Source of the DNA: Allopusillimonas ginsengisoli
GTDB taxonomy: Bacteria > Pseudomonadota > Gammaproteobacteria > Burkholderiales > Burkholderiaceae_B
DNA: 64,000 bases
Assembly: GCF_004153455.1 (NCBI RefSeq)
Contig: NZ_SDQE01000018.1
Coordinates: forward strand, 1 to 64,000
Direction: 5' to 3'
The translations under genes were made by a program, and so were the position numbers. Of this stretch, positions 1 through 9,298 are shown in pieces. Position 1 is the first letter of the stretch; each line of letters opens with the position of its first letter. A model generated the notes under the pieces. It saw only the letters and a list, made by a program, of their open reading frames with translations, made no database searches and was not told the DNA's origin.

Positions 1-169
1 GGAATATACCCTCGGGATCAGCGCCCGACAGCGTGTAATAGTCGGTGTGGCAAATGCCCGTGGCCTTGATCTCGACCAGTACTTCGCCCGCCTTGGGGCC
101 GGACAGCTCGACATCTTCGATGGTAAGGGGCGCGCCTGCTTTCCAGGCAATAGCAGCTTTGGTTTTCAT
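1..169 (-). CDS. adhC: Class III alcohol dehydrogenase / S-(hydroxymethyl)glutathione dehydrogenase, N-terminal part
   Basis: The reverse strand from the ATG at 169 encodes [15 protein letters not shown], then [20 protein letters not shown], which is the start of zinc-dependent class III alcohol dehydrogenases. The Cys-His-Thr-Asp stretch holds the first catalytic zinc ligand. These enzymes oxidise S-hydroxymethylglutathione in cytosolic formaldehyde detoxification. Only 56 codons are inside the window; the gene runs off the left edge. It is divergent from dusA, with 61 bases between the two starts. Family identity is clear from the N-terminus; the specific substrate is family knowledge. Confidence 0.85.
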   Translation of the reverse strand, partial: MKTKAAIAWKAGAPLTIEDVELSGPKAGEVLVEIKATGICHTDYYTLSGADPEGIF

Positions 170-230
170 GGTGATCGCGTCCGTATGGCTTAAAATACAA
201 GACTGTAGTGTACCCAGTTCAACGTTATTC

Positions 231-1250
231 GTGACCTTCAGCTCAATTCCTCCCTCTGCCGGCTGGCGCCTTTGCGTTGCGCCGATGATAGACGTAACCG
301 ATAGGCACTGCCGGTATTTTCACCGTCTGCTGGCACCCGGTGCGCGGCTTTACACCGAAATGATCACCACCGGCGCCTTGATGCATGGCGATGTCGCGCG
401 TCATCTGAACTTTGATCCCGCCGAGCATCCGGTTGCCTTGCAGGTAGGAGGCAGCGAGCCTGATGCGCTGGCCCGCAGTGCGCTGCTGGGTGAGCGATGG
501 GGCTACGACGAAGTGAATCTGAACTGCGGCTGTCCCTCCGAGCGCGTGCAACGTGGCGCATTTGGCGCCTGCCTGATGGCCGAACCCGCCCTGGTGGCCG
601 ATTGCGTCAAGGCCATGCAAGATGCGGTATCCATACCAGTTACTGTCAAGCACCGCTTGGGGCTGGATTACGACGAGTCCTATGGCTTTGTGCGCGATTT
701 CGTCGGCAAAGTTTACGATACTGGTTGTCGCGTTTTTATCGTGCATGCGCGCAATGCGGTGCTCAAAGGCCTGTCGCCCAAAGACAATCGAGAAAAGCCT
801 CCGCTGCGTTACGATGCCGCCGCCCGGCTCAAAGCGGATTTTCCCGATTGCATTTTTGTGCTCAATGGCGGCATCACCCAGAAGGAAGACGCCCTGTCGC
901 TGATGGCACAGTTCGATGGCGTGATGCTGGGCCGCGCAGCGTGGCACAATCCCGGCATTCTGTCGGATATCGTGCGCGATGACCAACCGCATGTGGCGTT
1001 GTTGTCTACTGATGAGGTTGTGCGGGCCATGGTCGACTACGCTGATAGCGAAATACAGAAGGGCGTGCCGTTGCGTATCATCGCCAGGGCCATGTTGGGC
1101 TGGATGGCGGGCAGAACAGGGGCGCGTCAGTGGCGCCGTACCTTATCGGATCCCGCCCAGCTCAATGCCAACGATCCTGGGCTGTTTGCGCGCGCCTGGG
1201 AAGACATCGCCAGCCGCAACAGCGCCGGCGAGGCGGTTATCGCACCGTAG
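231..1250 (+). CDS. dusA: tRNA-dihydrouridine(20/20a) synthase DusA
   Basis: FMN-dependent reduction of uridine to dihydrouridine in the tRNA D-loop. The protein carries the DusA N-terminal signature [20 protein letters not shown], the catalytic Cys in [20 protein letters not shown], the [16 protein letters not shown] segment typical of DusA, and the FMN phosphate region VLNGGIT followed by [15 protein letters not shown]. The frame stays open upstream to position 45, but that part overlaps adhC on the other strand and is not Dus-like. A GTG at 231 just before the signature gives 339 residues, the usual length. The only ATG near the signature lies inside it, so GTG is preferred. Odd detail: family members usually have Trp or Leu-Asp-Trp where this one has Ile-Asp-Val. 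Confidence 0.9.
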   Translation: MTFSSIPPSAGWRLCVAPMIDVTDRHCRYFHRLLAPGARLYTEMITTGALMHGDVARHLNFDPAEHPVALQVGGSEPDALARSALLGERWGYDEVNLNCGCPSERVQRGAFGACLMAEPALVADCVKAMQDAVSIPVTVKHRLGLDYDESYGFVRDFVGKVYDTGCRVFIVHARNAVLKGLSPKDNREKPPLRYDAAARLKADFPDCIFVLNGGITQKEDALSLMAQFDGVMLGRAAWHNPGILSDIVRDDQPHVALLSTDEVVRAMVDYADSEIQKGVPLRIIARAMLGWMAGRTGARQWRRTLSDPAQLNANDPGLFARAWEDIASRNSAGEAVIAP

Positions 1251-1294
1251 AAGCGGCTAAGCAAAGCTCGCCCTGCGCGGAATGACGCTTCTGC

Positions 1295-1756
1295 CTAGTT
1301 TGGCCGCGCCGTTTCGTTGTCTGAGGGCCAGTCGCGAATATAGGCCTTGAGCATATCGTTTTCGAACTGTTGCGCCGCGACAATGGCCTGAGCCATGTCG
1401 TAGAACGAAATGACGCCCAGCAACGTTGGGCCATCCATAACCGGGATATAACGCGCGTGCTTTTCAAGCATGAGGCGTTGGACTTCGTCGGCGTTGGTAT
1501 TGGGCGAAACGCTGACGGGTGCGTCGTCCATGATGCTGCGCAAAGTGTTGTTGCCGGTATTGCCGTTGTTGGCATGAAGATGGCGGATGATTTCCCGGAA
1601 AGTGACCATGCCTGCCAACTGACCGTGATCCATGATAACCAGGGAGCCGATGTCCTGCTCGCTCATGGTTTCGAGTGCGCGCAAGATAGGCATATCCGGC
1701 GTGGCTGTATAAAGCGTATTGCCCTTGACCCTCAGGATTTCATTAACTTTCAACAT
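1295..1756 (-). CDS. CBS-domain pair protein
   Basis: A 153-residue stand-alone tandem CBS protein. The first CBS motif spans about residues 8-65 (ILRALETMSEQDIGSLVIMD) and the second about 75-135 (VQRLMLEKHARYIPVMDG, then LLGVISFYDMAQAI). Such Bateman modules bind adenosine nucleotides and often sense energy or redox state; the ligand and target here are unknown. The start codon lies inside the 3' end of the BrkB-like gene, with a 14-base overlap, so the two genes are probably cotranscribed from the BrkB side. Confidence 0.85.
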   Translation of the reverse strand: MLKVNEILRVKGNTLYTATPDMPILRALETMSEQDIGSLVIMDHGQLAGMVTFREIIRHLHANNGNTGNNTLRSIMDDAPVSVSPNTNADEVQRLMLEKHARYIPVMDGPTLLGVISFYDMAQAIVAAQQFENDMLKAYIRDWPSDNETARPN

Positions 1757-3113
1757 GGCGGTGCTCCTGTCCCTGCGTTGTTTTTATTGTATTTTGCCCT
1801 ATCCCTTGGCTTTCGGGTAGTGCTGTCTTGTGGAAGAGTGTTTCCAGCCGCATGGGCGCTTGCGTGAGCGTTATGGCGATGGCATCCAGCAGCTCGCGGT
1901 TACCGTGCATCCCTGGTTGCTTGCGGTCTACCAGCATGGCATCCAGCAACGGCCCGAGATCCGCACTGCGCTGATCGCAGGCCAACACCCATACCTGATC
2001 ATCGTTTTCCAGCGTATCGACCACATACCCGAGATCTTTGAGTTGCTTCAGGACACTTGCTGTCTCATCTTGATGCAACTGCAGGCGTTCGCACAACTGG
2101 ACGATGCTGCATCCAGGACAAGGGTTGTTGGCTTGTGTTTCCCACAGCACCCGCAACACACGCAAAGAATCGATGAACTGGTCGCCGGTGTAGTGTTCGA
2201 GCGCCCAGCGCCTTTGCCGGATCGAGGGGAGAATGGCGGCCACTGTAGCGCCCACCAAAATAACCAGCCAGGACATATAGATCCAGAGCAAGAAGATGGG
2301 CAGCGTGGCGAATGCCCCGTAAATAACGGTGTAGGACGGGAATCGGGTCAAATAGAACGCGAAGGCGGTGCGCATGATTTCGAGCACGATGGCGGTGCCG
2401 AGACCGCCGATCAATGCGTCTCGCCAAAGCACCTTGCGATTGGGCACCAGACAGAAGAGCGCCGTGAAGCCCAGGCCGGTGGCCACGAGCGGTATAAAGG
2501 ACAGGGCGAATCCGACGGAAGTCGGCAGGTCGTCGACGTGCCCGAGGGACTCGCGCGCCAGCAGAGACGTTGCCCAGAGACTGGCGCCCGCCAGGATGGG
2601 ACCCAACGATACGATGGCCCAGTACACAAGCATGCGCTGGCGCATTGGGCGTTGCTGTTCGACCTGCCAGATGTCGTTGAAGGCCTCATCGATCGTCATG
2701 ATCAGCGATATCGATGTCACGAACAGAAACAAGCTGCCTATCGCCGTCAGTCCGGACGCTTTGGCTGCGAACTGGTTCAGATACAGCATGACGTTGTCGG
2801 ATACCGCTGGCGGCATCAGATTTGTCGTGAGAAAGTCTTCGAGCGCAAGCCGAAATTCGCCGAACAAAGGAAACGCGGTAAACAGCGCCAAAACCACCGC
2901 CAGCATGGGGACGATGCTGAGCACTGTGGTGAAGGTCAGGCTGGAGGCGACTTGTGTCAGTTTCTTTTCGCCTGCGCGCCGCAGCACAAAGCGGACGACT
3001 TTGCTGGTGTCGGCCGGCAACGCGATGGCTCTGCGCAAGGGCGTTCTAGGCTTGTGCTGCCCAGCCCGGTCGGTGGCCTTATCCGGTGTACTGCTTGTAT
3101 CGTGTGCAACCAT
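1743..3113 (-). CDS. YihY/BrkB-family inner membrane protein
   Basis: A polytopic membrane protein with the YihY/BrkB core: FVLRRAGEKKLTQVASSLTFTT, then VLSIVPMLAVVLALFTAFPLF, and several further hydrophobic helices (FLFVTSISLIMTIDEAFNDIW, AIVLEIMRTAFAFYLTRF, IYGAFATLPIFLLWIYMSWL). A soluble C-terminal tail of about 140 residues follows. The family was once annotated as ribonuclease BN, wrongly; its true function is not established. The frame is open upstream to 3356, but the ATG at 3113 begins a plausible cytoplasmic leader and avoids overlap with the divergent DUF2069 gene. Length is 456 residues. Its last codons overlap the CBS gene. Confidence 0.85.
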   Translation of the reverse strand: MVAHDTSSTPDKATDRAGQHKPRTPLRRAIALPADTSKVVRFVLRRAGEKKLTQVASSLTFTTVLSIVPMLAVVLALFTAFPLFGEFRLALEDFLTTNLMPPAVSDNVMLYLNQFAAKASGLTAIGSLFLFVTSISLIMTIDEAFNDIWQVEQQRPMRQRMLVYWAIVSLGPILAGASLWATSLLARESLGHVDDLPTSVGFALSFIPLVATGLGFTALFCLVPNRKVLWRDALIGGLGTAIVLEIMRTAFAFYLTRFPSYTVIYGAFATLPIFLLWIYMSWLVILVGATVAAILPSIRQRRWALEHYTGDQFIDSLRVLRVLWETQANNPCPGCSIVQLCERLQLHQDETASVLKQLKDLGYVVDTLENDDQVWVLACDQRSADLGPLLDAMLVDRKQPGMHGNRELLDAIAITLTQAPMRLETLFHKTALPESQGIGQNTIKTTQGQEHRHVES

Positions 3114-3186
3114 GCGTGTCAGAACCTTTTGAATCTCGGGAACACGGGTCCGGCAGGGCGGATGTCTTTCGAGTGATAATACCAGC

Positions 3187-3573
3187 ATGACTACACAATT
3201 GAACCCCGTTCTGCGCCACGGCGCATCCACGGCACTCGTTTTGCTGATTGTTCTTTGTCTGGCCTGGGAGCTCTGGCTTGCGCCGCTCAGGCCGGGTGGA
3301 TCGTTGCTGGCGCTCAAGGCCTTGCCACTGCTGTTGCCGTTGCGTGGTGTCCTCAAAGGGCGGCTGTATACCCTGCAGTGGGCTGCGATGCTGATTCTGT
3401 TGTATCTGATGGAGGGGGCGGTGCGTGTCTGGTCGGATCCGGCGCCAGCTTCCGCCGTCCTGGCGGCGCTCGAAATTGTGCTGTCACTGGTGTTTTATTG
3501 CTGTGCCATTTTTTACCTGCGCCCCGCCAAGCAAGCGGCCAAGCGCGAAGCCAGGGCCAAGACGGCATCGTGA
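3187..3573 (+). CDS. DUF2069 family membrane protein
   Basis: A 128-residue protein with about four hydrophobic segments (ALVLLIVLCLAWELWLAPL, LLALKALPLLLPLRGVLKG, TLQWAAMLILLYLMEGAVRV, VLAALEIVLSLVFYCCAIFY) and a basic C-terminal tail. The LPLLLPLRGVLKG to MEGAVRVW arrangement is that of DUF2069, a small inner-membrane family of unknown function found next to housekeeping genes in beta- and gammaproteobacteria. Divergent from the BrkB-like gene, with 73 bases between the starts. Confidence 0.8.
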   Translation: MTTQLNPVLRHGASTALVLLIVLCLAWELWLAPLRPGGSLLALKALPLLLPLRGVLKGRLYTLQWAAMLILLYLMEGAVRVWSDPAPASAVLAALEIVLSLVFYCCAIFYLRPAKQAAKREARAKTAS

Positions 3574-3620
3574 ATCCTTTTAAATTCCGGCCCCTGGGCC
3601 GGCTACGCTGGAGCACTTAG

Positions 3621-5096
3621 ATGAAGGACACCCTGGACCAGTTGGAAGTCGTCAATTCATATGCAGGGCTGCCAGCGCCGTTCTATACGCGCCTGAAAAC
3701 GCAGCCCCTGACCGATCCAACGCTGTTGCACGTTAACGAACCGATAGCCACCATGCTGGGCCTGTCGGCCAAGGCAGTCAATAGCTCACAGTTTTTGCAG
3801 GTATTTTCGGGTCAGGCCCCCTTGCCGGGCGGTGACACGCTCGCTGCCGTCTACAGCGGCCATCAGTTTGGCATCTGGGCTGGACAGTTGGGCGATGGCC
3901 GCGCGCATTTGTTGGGCGAAATCGTAACGGCTCATGGCCACTGGGAGTTGCAACTCAAAGGGTCTGGCCGTACACCGTATTCGCGCATGGGCGACGGGCG
4001 GGCGGTGCTGCGCTCGTCCGTGCGTGAATATCTGGCGGGCGAAGCCATGGCGGGATTGGGTATTCCCACAACTCGGGCGCTGGCGCTGGTCGGATCAAAA
4101 GACCCGGTCTATCGCGAAACCGTTGAGACGGCGGCCATTGTGACGCGTGTCTCGCCGAGTTTCGTGCGTTTCGGGTCATTTGAACACTGGTCGCGCCGAC
4201 CAGACATGCTCAAGGCGTTGCTGGATTATGTCGTACAGCGACACTACCCCGAGTGTTTGCAGCCCGCCGCGGGCGAACCCGACGATGAGCAGGGCGTGGC
4301 GCTGCGCTTTCTTGGCGCAGTGGTCGAGCGGACAGCGCGGCTGATTGCGGACTGGCAGACGGCAGGGTTTTGCCATGGCGTCATGAATACCGACAATATG
4401 TCCATTATCGGGCTAACGCTGGATTACGGCCCGTATGGCTTCATGGATGCCTTTAAGGTCAACCATGTCTGCAATCATAGCGACACTGAGGGCCGGTACG
4501 CCTGGAATGCGCAGCCTTCGGTCGCGCACTGGAATCTGTATCGCCTGGCCAGCACGCTGCTGCAGCTAGGCATAGACGAAGAGGCGCTCAGGCAGCCATT
4601 GCGCCGCTACGAACCGGTTTTTCTCGAGGCGTACCGTGGCAATTTATCTCGAAAGCTCGGGTTGGTGCGCTACGAAGAGGGCGATGATGTGCTGATGGAT
4701 GGCTGGTGGCAATTGCTGCACACCCAGGAAGCCGATTTTAGCCTGAGTTTTCGTCGGCTTGCTGCGGCGGTTCAGGACAACGATGCCTTCCTGCAGCATT
4801 TCCCTGAACGCGAGGCGGCTCGGGCCTGGCTGGATGTATATCTGCAGCGCGTCGGCCGAGATGGCCGGGATGACGGCGAGCGCGTGGCGCAGATGAACGG
4901 CGTCAATCCGCTCTATGTATTGCGCAATCATCTTGCCGAAAACGCGATCCGTGCTGCCGTCAAAGGCGACGCCAGCGAAATCGACACGCTGCTCAGCCTG
5001 CTGCGCGACCCTTGCACAGAAAGGCCGGGTTTCGAACAGTATGCTGCCGAGCCCCCGGAATGGGCAGGGCTGCTCGAAGTCAGCTGTTCGTCCTGA
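3621..5096 (+). CDS. selO: Protein adenylyltransferase SelO (YdiU)
   Basis: SelO proteins are pseudokinases that bind ATP in a flipped orientation and transfer AMP to protein Ser, Thr or Tyr residues; in E. coli this is linked to the oxidative stress response. Seen here: AAVYSGHQFGIWAGQLGDGR, LQLKGSGRTPYSRMGDGRAV, the active-site block HGVMNTDNMSI, and DYGPYGFMDAF in the position of the kinase metal-binding loop. The protein ends EVSCSS: Cys third from the end, the position that is selenocysteine in animal SelO. Length (491 aa) is normal. It starts 47 bases after the DUF2069 stop. Confidence 0.95.
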   Translation: MKDTLDQLEVVNSYAGLPAPFYTRLKTQPLTDPTLLHVNEPIATMLGLSAKAVNSSQFLQVFSGQAPLPGGDTLAAVYSGHQFGIWAGQLGDGRAHLLGEIVTAHGHWELQLKGSGRTPYSRMGDGRAVLRSSVREYLAGEAMAGLGIPTTRALALVGSKDPVYRETVETAAIVTRVSPSFVRFGSFEHWSRRPDMLKALLDYVVQRHYPECLQPAAGEPDDEQGVALRFLGAVVERTARLIADWQTAGFCHGVMNTDNMSIIGLTLDYGPYGFMDAFKVNHVCNHSDTEGRYAWNAQPSVAHWNLYRLASTLLQLGIDEEALRQPLRRYEPVFLEAYRGNLSRKLGLVRYEEGDDVLMDGWWQLLHTQEADFSLSFRRLAAAVQDNDAFLQHFPEREAARAWLDVYLQRVGRDGRDDGERVAQMNGVNPLYVLRNHLAENAIRAAVKGDASEIDTLLSLLRDPCTERPGFEQYAAEPPEWAGLLEVSCSS

Positions 5097-5152
5097 ATCC
5101 CTATGCACGCTGATAAAATCATCCATCCATAACAGGTAAAAGAACATAGATC

Positions 5153-6229
5153 ATGTCCGGCAACACCTTAGGCAAGCTTTTCTGCGTTACGAATTTTGGT
5201 GAGTCCCACGGCCCGGCCATCGGCGCTGTGGTCGATGGCTGCCCGCCCGGCCTTCCGCTGACAGAGGCCGATATCCAGCTCGAGCTGGACCGCCGTCGCC
5301 CGGGCACGTCACGACATGTGACCCAGCGCAAAGAGCCGGATCAGGTCGAGATTCTGTCGGGGGTTTATCAAGGGCTGACAACGGGCACGCCCATCGGGCT
5401 GCTGATCCGCAATACTGATGCGCGCAGCAAAGACTACGGCAATATCGTCGATACCTTCCGGCCCGGACACGCGGATTTCACCTACACACGCAAATATGGC
5501 GATCGTGATCCGCGGGGCGGGGGGCGTTCATCGGCCAGGCTGACGGCCCCGTCCGTCGCGGCTGGTGCAATTGCCAAGAAATGGCTGGCCCAGGCTTATG
5601 GGGTCCGTGTACGCGGCTACATGAGCCAGCTTGGGCCGCTGTCCATTCCCTTTCAATCCTGGGATGAGGTTGGTAATAATCCTTTTTATGCACCAAATGC
5701 CGAGATCATTCCCGAGTTGGAGGCGTTCATGGACCAGTTGCGGCGCGATGGCGATTCCATCGGCGCGCGCATCGAGGTGGTTGCGGACAACGTGCCCACA
5801 GGGTGGGGCGAGCCTCTGTACGATAGGTTGGATGCGGATATTGCCCATGTCATGATGGGGCTTAATGCCGTCAAAGGGGTGTCTATCGGCGCGGGTTTTG
5901 ATTGCGTAGCCCAGCGTGGATCCGAGCACGGCGACGAAATCCTGCCAACGGGCTTTGCCAGCAATCATGCGGGCGGCGTGCTGGGCGGGATTTCGTCGGG
6001 CCAGGCCATTACCGTATCTGTGGCTATCAAGCCTACATCCAGCATTCGTGTCGAGCGCCAGTCCATCAACCGCGCCGGCGAGCCTGTTCCGGTACAGACA
6101 TTGGGGCGGCATGATCCTTGCGTGGGCATCCGTGCCACGCCTATTGTTGAAGCGCTGCTGGCCATTGTGCTGATGGACCACGCCCTGCGTCATCGTGCTC
6201 AATGCGCTAGCGTGCCGAACCTGCCTTAG
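5153..6229 (+). CDS. aroC: Chorismate synthase
   Basis: Last step of the shikimate pathway: EPSP to chorismate, using reduced FMN, in the cytosol. All family signatures are present: [18 protein letters not shown] near the N-terminus, [15 protein letters not shown] in the middle, [20 protein letters not shown] for FMN and substrate binding, and the C-terminal [17 protein letters not shown] followed by [10 protein letters not shown]. 358 residues is the standard length. The ATG at 5153 gives the canonical start [20 protein letters not shown]. It stands between selO and the M48 lipoprotein gene, all on the plus strand. Confidence 0.97.
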   Translation: MSGNTLGKLFCVTNFGESHGPAIGAVVDGCPPGLPLTEADIQLELDRRRPGTSRHVTQRKEPDQVEILSGVYQGLTTGTPIGLLIRNTDARSKDYGNIVDTFRPGHADFTYTRKYGDRDPRGGGRSSARLTAPSVAAGAIAKKWLAQAYGVRVRGYMSQLGPLSIPFQSWDEVGNNPFYAPNAEIIPELEAFMDQLRRDGDSIGARIEVVADNVPTGWGEPLYDRLDADIAHVMMGLNAVKGVSIGAGFDCVAQRGSEHGDEILPTGFASNHAGGVLGGISSGQAITVSVAIKPTSSIRVERQSINRAGEPVPVQTLGRHDPCVGIRATPIVEALLAIVLMDHALRHRAQCASVPNLP

Positions 6230-6308
6230 GCGGCGAGGATCAGCACTCGCCCGAGTGTTCGCAAACAGACTGCCCAGGAAACTGTACCTTCGAAGGAGAA
6301 ACAACATC

Positions 6309-7151
6309 ATGCACAAGAAATATTTGCTTCTGCGCCGCTTGTCCACCGCCGGTGTTCTGTCGGTTGTCACAGTGCTGGCGGCGTGCACAGCGGTACAGAC
6401 GACCGGCTCGGGGGCTGTCGGTGTAGAACGCAAGCAGTACATGTCGGGCATGGTGTCGGAGGCTGCTCTGCAGCAGGAAGCGGCACAGCAGTATTCCAGC
6501 CTGATGTCCAAGGCCAAGGCCCAGGGAGCGCTCGACCAAGACGCCACTCAAACCGCACGCGTCAAGAAAATCGCGAACAGGCTGATTCAGCAGGTAGGTA
6601 CGTTCCGCCCGGACGCCAGCAGCTGGAAATGGGAAGTCCACGTTCTGAAATCAGACGACGTCAATGCGTGGTGCATGCCGGGCGGCAAGATTGCGGTGTA
6701 TACCGGCCTGATCCGGCAGATAAAGCCTACCGATGCGGAGCTTGCCGCCGTCATCGGACACGAAATGGCCCATGCACTGCGCGAACATACACGCGAGCAG
6801 GTTTCCCAGCAGATGACGACCAACATCGGCCTGTCGGTATTGGGGGCTGTTACCGGAATGCCGGCAACGGCTGACCTGGGGGGCGCGCTGTCCAAAGTCA
6901 TGTTTACCTTGCCCAATAGCCGGACGGCAGAAGCCGAAGCCGATCGGATTGGCGTGGAACTGGCGGCCAGGGCTGGCTACGATCCGCGGGCAGCCGTGAC
7001 GTTATGGCAAAAAATGGGTGCGCTCGGCGGCGGTAGCCAGCAGCCCGAGTTTCTGTCTACCCACCCCTCTGCGGCCAGCCGTACGGCAGATCTGACCGAA
7101 GCCGCCAATAAGGTACTGCCGCTGTATCAGCAGTCGGCCAAAGCGGGATAA
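6309..7151 (+). CDS. M48-family zinc metalloprotease lipoprotein
   Basis: A 280-residue secreted lipoprotein protease. The first 26 residues are a type II signal peptide ending in LAAC, with lipid attachment predicted at Cys26. The zinc motif HEMAH is at residues 151-155 and the third-ligand helix EAEADRIGVELAARAGYDP lies downstream. The architecture matches periplasmic M48 peptidases of the LoiP/YcaL type used in envelope quality control. The ATG at 6309 follows an AAGGAG Shine-Dalgarno; the open frame upstream overlaps aroC and is not used. The physiological substrate is unknown. Confidence 0.92.
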   Translation: MHKKYLLLRRLSTAGVLSVVTVLAACTAVQTTGSGAVGVERKQYMSGMVSEAALQQEAAQQYSSLMSKAKAQGALDQDATQTARVKKIANRLIQQVGTFRPDASSWKWEVHVLKSDDVNAWCMPGGKIAVYTGLIRQIKPTDAELAAVIGHEMAHALREHTREQVSQQMTTNIGLSVLGAVTGMPATADLGGALSKVMFTLPNSRTAEAEADRIGVELAARAGYDPRAAVTLWQKMGALGGGSQQPEFLSTHPSAASRTADLTEAANKVLPLYQQSAKAG

Positions 7152-7190
7152 GCCAGCGTTCGCAAGCGCGACCGAGCGCTTGCCGCTGGC
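7152..7190. terminator. Nested hairpin between convergent genes
   Basis: GCCAGCG (7152-7158) pairs with CGCTGGC (7184-7190), and inside it GCAAGCGC (7162-7169) pairs with GCGCTTGC (7176-7183) around a 6-base loop. It sits exactly between the stops of the M48 gene and the iclR gene, which converge here. There is no clear T-run on either side, so intrinsic termination is likely but not certain. Confidence 0.5.
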
Positions 7191-7193
7191 GCG

Positions 7194-8003
7194 CTATGCG
7201 CTGTCCAGCATGTCATCACTTGCGTCCGGGTTGTACCCAATGCGGGTGGACAGGCGCAGGCAGATGCTGGACATGATTTCCTTGATCTGCTCGATATCGG
7301 GTCGCGGCATGCCATCGATGCGTGCGATGTGCGGCACATTGATGGCGGCCACGACGCGCCCGCCATTGCTGAAAACAGGAAACGCAATATTGGTGATCCC
7401 ACCGATCTGGATACTGGGCATCGAAGCATAGCCCTTGGCGCGTACATCCTTCAGGATGGAGAAAAGCTCGCCAGGATCCATCTGCAGCTCGCCTTCGACC
7501 TTGATGTGGCTGCTGAGCATGCGGGTGCGCTCTACCTCGTCCTGATAGGCGAGTATGACGTGGCCGGATGAGGTGTCGGTCAGCCCCATGGCTTCTCCCA
7601 CTCTAAGCCCGAAAGACCACCGTTCAGGACTGTCGATTTGCGCGACAATGACCATGCGTCCGCTGCGAAACAATGATAAATGACAAGACTGTCGCGAGCG
7701 TTCCGCCAATTCTTTCAACAGAGGCAGCGCCGCCTGCAGCAGTGACTTGATCGGTTGCTGGTAATGCGCCAACTGGAAGAGCCGCATCGACAGCGTATAG
7801 CGATCGTCCGGCTCGGCCTGCTGAATATACCCCCTGTGCTGCAAGGTCATGACCATGCGAAAAATTTCGTTGACATTGCGTCCGAGCGTCCTGGCAAGCT
7901 CGTTGAGCGTGTAACCGTCTTCGCTTTGCGCAAGCGCTTCCAGTATGTCCAAGCCTTTTTCCAGCGCTGGCGCGCTATAGCGATTCGGTGTGGTTGTGTT
8001 CAT
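7194..8003 (-). CDS. IclR-family transcriptional regulator
   Basis: 269 residues. The N-terminal winged helix-turn-helix (about 10-70) contains YSAPALEKGLDILEALAQSE and LARTLGRNVNEIFRMVMTLQ; the C-terminal IclR effector domain has SCHLSLFRSGRMVIVAQIDS and GLRVGEAMGLTDTSSGHVIL. It is divergent from the TctCBA operon across a 245-base intergenic region and is the obvious candidate regulator of the 8-21 kb island. IclR proteins usually sense small organic acids, which fits the transporters and dehydrogenases nearby; the ligand is unknown. Confidence 0.92.
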   Translation of the reverse strand: MNTTTPNRYSAPALEKGLDILEALAQSEDGYTLNELARTLGRNVNEIFRMVMTLQHRGYIQQAEPDDRYTLSMRLFQLAHYQQPIKSLLQAALPLLKELAERSRQSCHLSLFRSGRMVIVAQIDSPERWSFGLRVGEAMGLTDTSSGHVILAYQDEVERTRMLSSHIKVEGELQMDPGELFSILKDVRAKGYASMPSIQIGGITNIAFPVFSNGGRVVAAINVPHIARIDGMPRPDIEQIKEIMSSICLRLSTRIGYNPDASDDMLDSA

Positions 8004-8100
8004 GTTTGTTTTATATATGAAAAGATATTAACGTGATTATCCACTGCTTTGCATTTTAAGGATGGAGGGAAATCCCTAGGTAAAAAAGGGTGATTTTGGA

Positions 8101-8129
8101 TTGATTGCCCCGTTTTCCTGTCTTACGAT
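8101..8129 (+). promoter_or_regulatory. Candidate promoter of the tctCBA operon
   Basis: TTGATT at 8101-8106 and TACGAT at 8124-8129 with 17-base spacing, about 120 bases upstream of tctC in the iclR-tctC intergenic region. Matches are 4/6 for each box; no clear IclR operator palindrome was recognised around it. Confidence 0.4.
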
Positions 8130-8248
8130 ATCCTGGACAATCAGAAATAAGTTTTTACTCATAAAAAGTCGTTGTGGCGATTCCGGCGCCACATAGGAGT
8201 ACAGCAGTCCCCTGGTAGCTTAGACATAACAGTAACTGGAGAGAGACA

Positions 8249-9229
8249 ATGAAAACACAACGCCTGCTCAAACTGGCGGTAGCTGTATGCGCCAGTGTTG
8301 TCGTCGGAGCCGCGCACGCGGCATGGCCTGAACGGCCAATTACAATGATAGTCGCCTGGGGCGCCGGCGGAGGCACGGATGCCACCGCGCGCATTATTGC
8401 TTCGCTGCTGGAAAAGGAACTGGGCCAGCCAGTGAATGTAGTGAACCGAACAGGCGGCAACGGGGTTGTCGGCCACGCCGCGATAGCCAAGGCCAAACCT
8501 GATGGCTATACCCTGGGCATGCTGACCGTGGAAATTGCCATGATGAGGCATCAAGGTCTGACCAAGTTGACGCCTGCCGATTACACGCCGCTTGCATTGA
8601 TGAATGTGGATCCGGCAGCGGTCTCCGTGAGCGCTGAATCGCCGTATAAAACCATGGCTGCGCTGATGGAGGCGATCAAGGCCAATCCCGGCAAGCTCAA
8701 GGCATCCGGCACGGGGCAGGGCGGCATCTGGCATATTGCCATTGCTGGCCTGCTCAAGAACATGGGGCTGGATCCTGCCGCCGTACCGTTCGTGCCGTCC
8801 AATGGCGCAGCCCCTGCCATGCTGGAACTGGCGGCAGGCGGTATCAACATCGTGCCGACCTCGCTGCCCGAAGCACGTTCGATGATAGACGCCGGCAAGG
8901 CGAGGCCGCTGGCTGTCATGGCAGATGAACGCGAGCCACTGTATCCCGATGTTCCCACCCTCAAAGAGTCCATAGGCAGCGACTGGAAGATTGGTGTCTG
9001 GCGCGGCATTGCAGGCCCCAAGGGCTTGCCCGATGATGTGGTCAGCCGGATGGAAACGGCGTTGAAGAACGTCAATGAGAGTCAGGAATTCAAGGATTTC
9101 ATGAAGAAGCGCGGGTTTGGCATTGGCTATGCCAGTGGTCAGGCGTACGGCGAGTTCATGAAAAAGTCCATGGACGACTTTGGCGAGGTGATCTCGGCAA
9201 TCGGTATGGCACGTCCCGTGGCTGACTAA
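8249..9229 (+). CDS. tctC: Bug/TctC-type tripartite tricarboxylate receptor
   Basis: Periplasmic solute-binding protein of the tripartite tricarboxylate transporter (TTT) family. A Sec signal peptide ends about AAHA (residue 24); mature AWPERPITMIVAWGAGGGTD is the Bug signature, followed by the lobe-linking NRTGGNGVVGHAAIAKAKPD. 326 residues, the usual size. It precedes tctB and tctA, giving a complete TTT system. The SD is GGAGAGA just upstream. Bug receptors bind di- and tricarboxylates, amino acids or aromatic acids, so the ligand cannot be read from the sequence. Confidence 0.93.
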   Translation: MKTQRLLKLAVAVCASVVVGAAHAAWPERPITMIVAWGAGGGTDATARIIASLLEKELGQPVNVVNRTGGNGVVGHAAIAKAKPDGYTLGMLTVEIAMMRHQGLTKLTPADYTPLALMNVDPAAVSVSAESPYKTMAALMEAIKANPGKLKASGTGQGGIWHIAIAGLLKNMGLDPAAVPFVPSNGAAPAMLELAAGGINIVPTSLPEARSMIDAGKARPLAVMADEREPLYPDVPTLKESIGSDWKIGVWRGIAGPKGLPDDVVSRMETALKNVNESQEFKDFMKKRGFGIGYASGQAYGEFMKKSMDDFGEVISAIGMARPVAD

Positions 9230-9298
9230 GCACCGTCCTCCTTTCCTGCCGCGTCGAATGCGGCGGGAAAAGACTGCTTGAAACAACGCGAGCTGCCT

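Noticed and set aside
1830-3176. 448-codon plus-strand frame opposite the BrkB-like gene
   Set aside because: Composition is Gln/His/Arg-rich with no recognisable family; the minus strand gives a clear membrane protein.
5085-5096. Selenocysteine insertion at the end of selO
   Set aside because: The codon in question encodes Cys and there is no in-frame TGA before the normal stop.
8004-8248. IclR operator palindrome
   Set aside because: The intergenic region has A/T-rich stretches and a candidate promoter but no convincing 15-base dyad.
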